6,921 nucleotides of DNA. Origin: Methanomethylovorans sp. (lineage in GTDB: Archaea > Halobacteriota > Methanosarcinia > Methanosarcinales > Methanosarcinaceae). The DNA is taken from contig JAHFZE010000045.1 of assembly GCA_020854785.1 (NCBI GenBank), positions 1 to 6,921 of the forward strand. Direction: 5' to 3'. Shown here piece after piece: positions 1-4,825 of this stretch (its first letter is position 1; each line of letters begins with the position of its first letter). The notes beneath the pieces are model-generated. The model was not told where the DNA came from and ran no database searches. It saw only the letters and a program-made list of their open reading frames with translations. The translations under genes were made by a program, and so were the position numbers.

Positions 1-701
1 AGCAGGTTCTTCTCAAGGCCAGAGAAACCGGTGAAGAAAAACAGATCATAGCATCTGATATTCTAGTTGCCGCAGGCAGAGAATCCAATTCAGATCTTCT
101 TAAACCTGAAAAGGGAGGTCTAGAAACAGATAAAATGGGTTGGATCAAAGTTGATGAACATCTTGAAAGTTCTCAGAAGAATGTCTGGGTCATAGGTGAC
201 GCTATAGGCAAACACCTCTTCAAACATGTGGCAAATCATGAATCAACCATTGTCTACTACAATGCGGTTCTCGGCCGTAAGGCAACCGTGGATTTCCATG
301 CAGTTCCAGGTGCTGTTTTCTCAGAACCTGAGATCTCCAGTGTGGGTATGTCAGAAAAAGAAGCCGTAGCCCGATACGGAGAAGACAATATACTCATCGG
401 TTTTTACAGGTTCCAGGATACAGGCAAAGGCCTTGCCATGGACCTGGAAGATGAGTTTGTGAAGGTGATCCTCGAAAAGGAAACTGATAAGATACTCGGA
501 GCCCATATAATAGGTCCCCATGCTTCAATACTGATCCATGAGATCATTCCTGTTATGTACACTCCAGATCAGAGCGCTGCTCCTATAATGTACTCCATGG
601 ATATCCATCCCTCTCTGAGCGAAGTAATAAAAAGGGCTTTTTACTCCAGGATGCCTGTCAGTGAGTATCACATGATACTCAAAGCTTTGAGTCTGGAATG
701 A
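1..701 (+). CDS. Dihydrolipoamide dehydrogenase-like FAD/NAD(P) disulfide oxidoreductase, C-terminal part
   Basis: Partial gene entering from the left edge; the first complete codon is at 3 and 232 codons are visible. The Met codon at 135 is internal, because the frame is open and family-like upstream of it (ILVAAGRESNSD, the end of the NAD-binding domain). Visible parts are the FAD-contacting VWVIGDAIG (about residues 61-69 of the fragment) and a complete C-terminal dimerisation domain starting near FHAVPGAVFSEPEISSVG. That domain carries IHPSLSE, matching the HPTLSE His-Glu dyad that acts as the catalytic base in dihydrolipoamide dehydrogenase and mercuric reductase. The FAD-proximal redox CxxxxC would lie upstream, outside the window, so activity cannot be confirmed. 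Family members transfer electrons between NAD(P)H and a disulfide through FAD in the cytoplasm. The substrate is unclear: methanogens generally lack 2-oxoacid dehydrogenase complexes, so a lipoamide role is not assured. Mercuric reductase-like or other disulfide reductase roles are alternatives. Confidence 0.88.
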   Translation, partial: QVLLKARETGEEKQIIASDILVAAGRESNSDLLKPEKGGLETDKMGWIKVDEHLESSQKNVWVIGDAIGKHLFKHVANHESTIVYYNAVLGRKATVDFHAVPGAVFSEPEISSVGMSEKEAVARYGEDNILIGFYRFQDTGKGLAMDLEDEFVKVILEKETDKILGAHIIGPHASILIHEIIPVMYTPDQSAAPIMYSMDIHPSLSEVIKRAFYSRMPVSEYHMILKALSLE

Positions 702-738
702 AAGAATTGTATCGTTTCCAAAATTCTATTTTGTTTTA

Positions 739-781
739 TTAGACTCACAAAAAGTCTAACAAATCCAACTTGTTCTTTTTT
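739..781 (+). terminator. Candidate terminator after the flavoprotein gene
   Basis: A perfect 7-bp stem, TTAGACT (739-745) with AGTCTAA (753-759), encloses the loop CACAAAA. It is followed, after about 16 bases, by CTTTTTTG with six T at 776-781. It lies 38 bases past the TGA stop. Archaeal termination relies mostly on T-runs, so the T-tract is probably the more important element. Confidence 0.45.
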
Positions 782-856
782 GATGAATGTTTAAATTACT
801 ATCAATTTTATGACTTCTCATGATATTGTTTTTATTGTTCACAGATTTGCAATATA

Positions 857-875
857 GCAAATTTGCTTTATATTT
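857..875 (+). promoter_or_regulatory. Candidate TATA box with adjoining palindrome for the 58-residue gene
   Basis: TTTATATTT at 867-875 resembles an archaeal TATA box and would place transcription start near 895-900, giving a leader of about 115 bases. Directly upstream is the perfect 10-bp palindrome GCAAATTTGC (857-866). A further ATTTGC at 845-850 can pair with GCAAAT at 857-862. A palindrome touching the BRE/TATA position suits a repressor or activator operator, but this AT-rich region yields such boxes easily by chance. The rest of the 702-1011 spacer shows no coding potential that I can support. Confidence 0.35.
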
Positions 876-926
876 GATATTTAATCTTTTTTAGAGCTTT
901 ATTTGTGGAAAAAAGTCAAATAGTCA

Positions 927-1004
927 CCTTTTTATCAAATCATCTCCTTTCTCTATGTATCGAAATAGGGTTATCTTTTCATGATCCTATTTATCAAAAG
1001 GAGG
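927..1004 (+). promoter_or_regulatory. Structured 5' leader with a possible Shine-Dalgarno-sequestering stem
   Basis: A hairpin pairs 963-974 with 981-992: twelve pairs, two of them G-U, closing the six-base loop CTTTTC. It ends four bases before the Shine-Dalgarno region AAAAGGAGG (996-1004), which lies 7 bases ahead of the ATG. Upstream, CTCCTTT (944-950) is the exact complement of AAAGGAG (997-1003), so a longer-range stem could mask the ribosome site while enclosing the hairpin. A near-direct repeat, CCTTTTTATCAAA (927-939) and CCTATTTATCAAA (986-998), differs at one base and offers the 5' arm of the hairpin an alternative partner. This looks like a translational switch or thermosensor, but no known riboswitch class is recognised. 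Confidence 0.4.
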
Positions 1005-1011
1005 CAAACTT

Positions 1012-1188
1012 ATGCAATCTTTCATAGTAGAACATTACCTGCAAAAAGATGTAGATGTGTATTGCGGCGGACCAGACACCTTCCAGGGAACAGTTGAAGC
1101 CTGTGCCGATGGTGTCCTTACCCTTAAGAAAGAGACAAGATTCACCCACATAGCTATCGATAAGATCATTGCTATCTGGGCAAAGTAA
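1012..1188 (+). CDS. Small 58-residue conserved-looking protein, possibly Sm-like
   Basis: ATG at 1012 follows the strong site AAAAGGAGG by 7 bases, the best ribosome-binding site in the window, and the frame ends at TAA 1186-1188. The product begins MQSFIVEHYLQKDVDVYCGG and ends IDKIIAIWAK. It has no signal peptide or membrane segment. Cys18 and Cys31 are its only cysteines. The alternation DVDVYC, FQGTVEAC, DGVLTLK, THIAIDKIIAIW suggests four or five short beta strands, like the small barrel of Sm/LSm proteins, where a Gly-Thr-Val strand, an Asp-Gly turn and a final IDKIIAI-type strand are typical. That fold is an inference from pattern. I recall similar very small proteins in Methanosarcina but cannot assign a name or role; nucleic-acid binding or metal/thiol chemistry are possibilities. 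It is monocistronic, with its own promoter, leader and terminator, and is convergent with the kinase gene. Confidence 0.85.
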   Translation: MQSFIVEHYLQKDVDVYCGGPDTFQGTVEACADGVLTLKKETRFTHIAIDKIIAIWAK

Positions 1189-1232
1189 GGATCTGCTTCA
1201 GGTCCTTTAAATCATTAATTATCTTTTTTCTT
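1187..1232 (+). terminator. Hairpin and T-rich terminator of the small gene
   Basis: The stem at 1187-1195 pairs with 1199-1207 (AAGGATCTG with CAGGTCCTT) in nine pairs, one of them T-G, around the triloop CTT. It begins inside the TAA stop codon and is followed by a T-rich tract including CTTTTTTCTTC (1222-1232). On the opposite strand no T-run follows, so it appears to serve the + strand gene. The tract overlaps the 3' end of the convergent kinase gene. Confidence 0.6.
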
Positions 1233-3536
1233 CGGATCTGTTCTTTGTGCTGGTATCCAGAAACTAAAAGTGCTGCCTTTGCCGACTTCGCTGGCAACCT
1301 CCACTTTCCCCCCATGCAGTTCCACGAACTTTTTCACTAATGAAAGTCCAAGTCCTGTCCCTTCATAGTTTCTGGAATCAGTAGAATCAAGCTGCTTGAA
1401 TGGGATGAACAATTTACTTAATTGCTCATGAGGAATACCGATTCCAGTATCGATCACATCTGCCTTTATTCCACTATCTTTTTTGTATACATTTATTTTT
1501 ACTAGCCCTCCATCCGGAGTAAATTTCACAGCATTGCTTATAAGGTTGTAAAGTATTTGTTTAAACCTGGATTTATCAGCATGCAGAATTAATGTATCAG
1601 GTTCAATGTGAAAATCCAGTTGGATCTTTTTCTTTTTAGCGAGTGGTGAAACAATGTACTGAACGTTGAGAAGAGCATCCTGAACAAAGAACTTATCATA
1701 CTGTAATTCCATTTTGCCGGATTCTATTTTTGAAATGTCGAGGATGTCATTGATCAGTTCAAGAAGATGTTTTCCACCAGTGGAAATATGTTCAATGGAT
1801 TTTCTCTGTTTGTGATTCAGCTCCCCGTAAGTATCTTCAAGCAAAAGATCAGCATAACCAATTACAGCATTCAAAGGTGTTCTTAGTTCATGGCTCATTG
1901 TAGCAAGGAATTCACTTTTGATCCTGTTAGCTCTTTCTGCAGTCAGTTTTGTTTCAAGTATCTCAAGCTCTGCATTTTTATTCTCAGTTATGTCCTCTAT
2001 ACTAAGCATTACCTTTACATCATCTCGCATTTCAAAACGAACTGTAGAAATCAGAAGATTGTGAGTTGAGATCTTTCCATCATGCACAGTTTTCAGACTA
2101 CCTTCAAGTCTGTGGAAGTTCTCTCCTGTCATAAAAGTGTTCATGACTGCATTACATACAGGGCACTGGTTGCATTCCTCATTTTTACCGCAGCCATCGC
2201 CTTTAAATGAATTTACACAGGAAAATGCTTCTCCTCCAAATAACCCAATTAATTCTTCCTTTTTTCGCTGGGCAGCTTCGATTCCAGAATGATTTATATT
2301 TTCGATCCTTCTCTCTTTATTGATTATCAACATTGAAATTGGTGCATTCTCAAAAATATTGTCCATCAGTTTTTTTTGCTTTTTCAGTTCTATTTCAGCT
2401 ATTTTTTTCTCACTTATGTTCCGTGTAACACCCAAAAATAATTTAAACACCCCTTCTTCGTCAAAAATAGGGTTAACCACAACTTCTGTCCATACCATTG
2501 AACCGTTTTTGCAATATTGCTCCACTTCAAAAATATACACTGGCTCAGGTGTGATGCCGTTTTGAAGTTTCTCAAAAAAGCCTTCTATCTTTGGAATAAC
2601 ACTTTTAAAAGATTCTGTTGTTAACGTTTCCCACAAAGATCTTTCCATAGCTTCTTCAGGAGAATAGCCGGTCAGTTTTTTGACAGATGGGCTAACATAA
2701 AGAAATTTTCCATTTTTATCCATTGTCCATATTGCATCATTTGCATTTTCAGCGAGTAATCGGAATTTCTGTTCACTTTCTTCTAAGGCTTTTTGTGCCT
2801 CTTTATATTCTGTTATGTCCTGCGTAACCCCTACCATTTTTACGCATTTCCCCAGTGCATTGTTGTAAAGCTTACAGTATGTGGAAAGCCAGCGAATCTT
2901 TCCTTCAAGGTCTTGCATTCTGTACTGAACTTTACAATGCTTTCTGTTTTGTATTGTATCCTCTATGACCCTGGCAACAAGATCCCTATCTTCCGGGTAT
3001 AAATGATTTATTAACTCCTCATATGAGAACACAGATTTTCCAATGTTGTGAGGATTTCCCTCACTCAGTATATGTCCTATGTCATTTTCAAGGTCCCATT
3101 CCCAGGGGACCATGTTTGCTAGTTTCAGAGCCAATTCATGCTTCTCTTCCTTCTCTTTCAGGCTTTTTTCCCTTGAATTAACGTCAATAGCTTTTTTTGC
3201 TATATGATATAGCTCATCACCATCAAATGGCTCTTTTATGTACCACGCTGGTCGTACGTCGTCTAGCTTTCTGAAAAAACCAACGTCTGCTTTCGAGGTA
3301 ATGAGTATACAAGGTATTCCAATATCATTTGATAGTTTCAATATTCTATCAAAGGGGTTGCAGTCATCAGAAGAACAGCAGTATAACAAAATGTCAGGTT
3401 TTTTTTCAGCTACTGAGATGCTTGTCTTCTCGTCAAACTGGCATGTTTGAGATAAAAAAAATCCGCAATTTCCCAGTTTATTTCTCAGGTGGCCATCTAT
3501 TATACCTTTTTCATCAAATAGTACCGCTTGAAGCAT
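1215..3536 (-). CDS. Cytoplasmic multi-PAS sensor histidine kinase with degenerate receiver and Cys-rich PAS
   Basis: 773 residues with no signal peptide or membrane segment, so a soluble sensor. Domains in order: receiver-like fold (about 1-118); PAS1 (about 133-245, LYPEDRDLV and VGVTQDITEYK); PAS2 (about 255-376, ENANDAIWTMD and LGVTRNISEKK); PAS3 (about 390-518, IEDITENK) containing Cys440, 449, 455, 458 and 461; HisKA (about 540-606) with phospho-acceptor His549 in SHELRTP; HATPase (about 650-764) with N box NLISNAVKFTP (664-674), DTGIGI (696-701) and GTGLGL (726-731). The catalytic core looks intact and should autophosphorylate. The receiver looks inactive: the phospho-Asp position aligns with Cys53 and the conserved Lys with Glu102. 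No response regulator is adjacent, so the partner is unknown. An in-frame TAA six codons before ATG 3536 and a weak TGGGG upstream support this start. The ligand is unknown; redox or metal sensing is suggested by the cysteines. Confidence 0.93.
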   Translation of the reverse strand: MLQAVLFDEKGIIDGHLRNKLGNCGFFLSQTCQFDEKTSISVAEKKPDILLYCCSSDDCNPFDRILKLSNDIGIPCILITSKADVGFFRKLDDVRPAWYIKEPFDGDELYHIAKKAIDVNSREKSLKEKEEKHELALKLANMVPWEWDLENDIGHILSEGNPHNIGKSVFSYEELINHLYPEDRDLVARVIEDTIQNRKHCKVQYRMQDLEGKIRWLSTYCKLYNNALGKCVKMVGVTQDITEYKEAQKALEESEQKFRLLAENANDAIWTMDKNGKFLYVSPSVKKLTGYSPEEAMERSLWETLTTESFKSVIPKIEGFFEKLQNGITPEPVYIFEVEQYCKNGSMVWTEVVVNPIFDEEGVFKLFLGVTRNISEKKIAEIELKKQKKLMDNIFENAPISMLIINKERRIENINHSGIEAAQRKKEELIGLFGGEAFSCVNSFKGDGCGKNEECNQCPVCNAVMNTFMTGENFHRLEGSLKTVHDGKISTHNLLISTVRFEMRDDVKVMLSIEDITENKNAELEILETKLTAERANRIKSEFLATMSHELRTPLNAVIGYADLLLEDTYGELNHKQRKSIEHISTGGKHLLELINDILDISKIESGKMELQYDKFFVQDALLNVQYIVSPLAKKKKIQLDFHIEPDTLILHADKSRFKQILYNLISNAVKFTPDGGLVKINVYKKDSGIKADVIDTGIGIPHEQLSKLFIPFKQLDSTDSRNYEGTGLGLSLVKKFVELHGGKVEVASEVGKGSTFSFWIPAQRTDPKKKDN

Positions 3537-3642
3537 TAATATTGCCCCATTTTAAAAAGTCTTAAAACTTAAATTGTTACGATCATACCTGTTCTACTTC
3601 TTACTGATTCCAAATAGATAATAGCTGAATTGTGTCTATATT

Positions 3643-3669
3643 CATATAAATTATTTTTATATAAAAATA
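3643..3669 (-). promoter_or_regulatory. Candidate kinase promoter region with perfect 18-bp palindrome
   Basis: Read on the - strand this stretch contains TTTTTATATAAAAAT and then TTTATATG (3650-3643), both plausible TATA boxes, placing transcription start roughly at 3615-3635 and giving a leader of about 80-100 bases. TATTTTTATATAAAAATA (3652-3669) is a perfect 18-bp palindrome. The region lies outside the IS, so the kinase promoter probably survived the insertion, but anything further upstream was moved about 1 kb away. The rest of 3537-3716 has no gene that I can support. Confidence 0.35.
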
Positions 3670-3716
3670 TAATGGTTATGTTCTAATATCATGCTTATTT
3701 TCTTCATCTCTTCAAT

Positions 3717-3718
3717 TA
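3717..3718. repeat. Left copy of TA target-site duplication
   Basis: The TA immediately outside the left terminal repeat matches the TA at 4793-4794 outside the right one. IS630/Tc1-type elements insert at TA and duplicate it. The sequence runs TTCAAT-TA-element-TA-AATCCA, so the inferred empty site is TTCAATTAAATCCA. Confidence 0.7.
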
Positions 3719-3750
3719 TAGTTAATTACTTAACTTTTCTAACTTATTAT
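3719..3750 (+). repeat. Left terminal inverted repeat of the IS630 element
   Basis: It begins TAGTTAATTACTTAACTTTT. Compared with the reverse complement of 4761-4792, 24 of 32 positions agree, the longest shared blocks being TAGTT at the tip and AACTTTT inside. It contains the stop codon of the distal transposase frame. Confidence 0.78.
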
Positions 3751-4261
3751 TTAGGAACTTTTCGATCCATTTTCTTGCATAACTAAGCTTTGATGAACAA
3801 CTGATAAACGTTTCAGCAATCAGATTTTTCATGTGGCCTAGATCTTTCACAAAATTACAAGAAATGACTCTTTTGATGCTCTTCCAGATGAATTCTATGG
3901 GATTCAAGTCTGGCGAATATGGAGGTAAATAAACCAATTCGATATCATTTGCCAGTGCAAAATCCACTGTATCTTTTGCTCGATGTGATCTGAAATTATC
4001 AAGAATGACTACAATTCTCTTTCCCATATTACTGTTTTTGACAGTTGATAGAAATAAGCATACATCTTCTTTAGTCGAATGCTCCTTAAAATCAATAACC
4101 GAATTACCATTCAATGCATAAAACCCGAAGGAGTTTGCTTTTAGCCTGGTTGTGTTTTTAAACATAACTGGTTTGTCGAAAGACCATAGACGAACTGTAT
4201 TTGCTGTTGTCTGGGGTGATGATTCATCAAGAAAACCAATTATACAATCCCTATCAATCAT
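3722..4261 (-). CDS. IS630-family transposase, C-terminal DDE catalytic frame
   Basis: 179 residues carrying the RNase H-like catalytic core: Asp12 in GFLDESSPQ, Asp88 in VVILDNFRSH and Glu123 in LPPYSPDLNPIEFIWKSIKR. The 34 residues between Asp88 and Glu123 match the DD34E spacing of IS630 and Tc1 enzymes, so the active site is complete. It would cut and join the element ends at TA targets. It lacks the DNA-binding domain, which is in the preceding frame. The ATG overlaps the upstream stop (ATGATTGA), so translation could restart here, but a fused product through the A7 run at 4269-4275 is the more useful enzyme. Its TAA lies inside the left terminal repeat. Confidence 0.9.
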   Translation of the reverse strand: MIDRDCIIGFLDESSPQTTANTVRLWSFDKPVMFKNTTRLKANSFGFYALNGNSVIDFKEHSTKEDVCLFLSTVKNSNMGKRIVVILDNFRSHRAKDTVDFALANDIELVYLPPYSPDLNPIEFIWKSIKRVISCNFVKDLGHMKNLIAETFISCSSKLSYARKWIEKFLNNKLEKLSN

Positions 4262-4745
4262 GGGTAAGTTTTTTTAAATGATCTTCTGCATCTTCTGGCC
4301 TTCTGTAATCATGCGAATATGGTTTGGCATGATGCATGCCAAACTTTTTTAAAATCTCCAGTATTTGTTTACCTGTATATGTGACATTGAACCTATTGAA
4401 AATAAGTTCCTGAACTTCCTTTGTTGACCAATCATTCCTCTGATGTAAAATCTCTTTTAATTCCTCTTTTTGTTCATCTGAAAGTTTGGAAGGACAACCC
4501 CCAGCAAACCGAGGTATCAAACCATCATAGCCATCCTTGTTCCAGCGTTCTTGCCACTGATAAGCTACAGGTTTAGAGGTTCCTACGAGCTTGGCGGATT
4601 CTGCAACAGAAGCACCTTCATAGCGATGTTTAACAAAATAAAGACGCTGTAAAACTCTTGTGTCTTTTTCTAATGATTTTATTCTTTTAAGCAATTCCTC
4701 GGATGAAAGATGATGTTCAATTGGAATTTGTTCAGGTTTAGCCAT
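4254..4745 (-). CDS. IS630-family transposase, N-terminal DNA-binding frame
   Basis: 163 residues with the bipartite helix-turn-helix arrangement of IS630 transposases. The first HTH spans about 31-77 (YEGASVAESAKLVGTSKPVAYQW). The second, winged-helix part spans about 88-140 (LSDEQKEELKEIL, WSTKEVQELI, YTGKQILEILKKFGMHHAKPY). These domains bind the terminal repeats. The frame ends at TGA 4256-4254 just after the linker, 8 bases into the catalytic frame, which lies in the +1 frame relative to this one. No Shine-Dalgarno-like sequence precedes ATG 4745. Alone it could bind ends but not catalyse transposition, and might act as an inhibitor. Confidence 0.87.
   Translation of the reverse strand: MAKPEQIPIEHHLSSEELLKRIKSLEKDTRVLQRLYFVKHRYEGASVAESAKLVGTSKPVAYQWQERWNKDGYDGLIPRFAGGCPSKLSDEQKEELKEILHQRNDWSTKEVQELIFNRFNVTYTGKQILEILKKFGMHHAKPYSHDYRRPEDAEDHLKKLTHD
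4269..4275 (-). other. A7 run at the junction of the two transposase frames
   Basis: On the - strand the end of the first frame reads CAT TTA AAA AAA CTT ACC CAT GAT TGA. The catalytic frame is open only from the base after its own TAA at 4276-4274, so a frame change must occur within 4273-4254, where most of the A7 lies. Losing one A (or gaining two) gives HLKNLPMIDRDCIIGF, joining the frames. A ribosomal -1 shift instead meets TGA after ACT TAC CCA. Transcriptional slippage, a +1 shift, or a simple inactivating indel are all possible. Confidence 0.6.
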
Positions 4746-4760
4746 AATCTATTATTAGGT

Positions 4761-4792
4761 ATAGTAAGTAATAAAAGTTTGGTTAGCAACTA
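4761..4792 (-). repeat. Right terminal inverted repeat of the IS630 element
   Basis: Read on the - strand from 4792 it begins TAGTTGCTAACCAAACTTTT, the imperfect partner of the left repeat at 3719-3750. The transposase start codon lies 16 bases inside it, so the repeat probably overlaps the transposase promoter; on the - strand CTTTTATTAC and ACTATACC are weak TATA-like candidates. Confidence 0.78.
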
Positions 4793-4797
4793 TAAAT
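4791..4797 (+). promoter_or_regulatory. TATA-like box spanning the IS junction, upstream of marC
   Basis: TATAAAT at 4791-4797 is built from the last two bases of the element, the duplicated TA and the first flanking bases. It lies 35 bases before the marC ATG, so transcription would start near 4816-4822, giving an almost leaderless message. That fits the absence of any Shine-Dalgarno motif before the start. CATATACTT at 4799 is a weaker alternative, and AATAAAAG inside the element (4770-4777) is another. Confidence 0.35.
4793..4794. repeat. Right copy of TA target-site duplication
   Basis: This is the partner of the TA at 3717-3718, directly outside the right terminal repeat. Together the two copies fix the element at 3719-4792. 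Confidence 0.7.
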
Positions 4798-4825
4798 CCA
4801 TATACTTCGTTAATACATTCTATTT

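Larger units (their letters stand above)
3719..4792 (-). mobile_element. IS630-family insertion sequence, 1074 bp, apparently complete
   Basis: The element is bounded by imperfect terminal inverted repeats (26 of 34 positions identical when the flanking TA is included) and a TA duplication, and encodes a two-frame DDE transposase on the - strand. A length near 1.07 kb, a TA target and DD34E spacing all fit IS630. The distal transposase frame ends inside the left repeat and the proximal one starts just inside the right repeat, leaving little non-coding DNA. It sits between the divergent kinase and marC genes. Well-preserved ends with a matching duplication suggest a fairly recent insertion. 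Confidence 0.85.

Noticed and set aside
135..701. Met codon at 135 as start of the flavoprotein
   Set aside because: The same frame is open to the left edge and encodes family-typical sequence (LVAAGRESNSD), so the gene is truncated by the window and not started here.
702..1011. Non-coding RNA gene, tRNA or CRISPR repeat in the long spacer
   Set aside because: There is no tRNA-like cloverleaf, no regularly spaced repeats, and the structure seen is better explained as the leader of the downstream small gene.
2320..3565. Several short + strand open frames opposite the kinase
   Set aside because: All are antisense shadows of conserved PAS or receiver coding sequence, low in complexity and without start signals.
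3657..3707. 16-residue open frame on the - strand between the IS and the kinase
   Set aside because: It is too short, has no Shine-Dalgarno site, ends inside the AT palindrome and has no recognisable sequence.
4254..4275. Programmed -1 ribosomal frameshift at A AAA AAA
   Set aside because: The heptamer is correctly phased, but the -1 frame reads ACT TAC CCA TGA and stops, so it cannot reach the catalytic frame.
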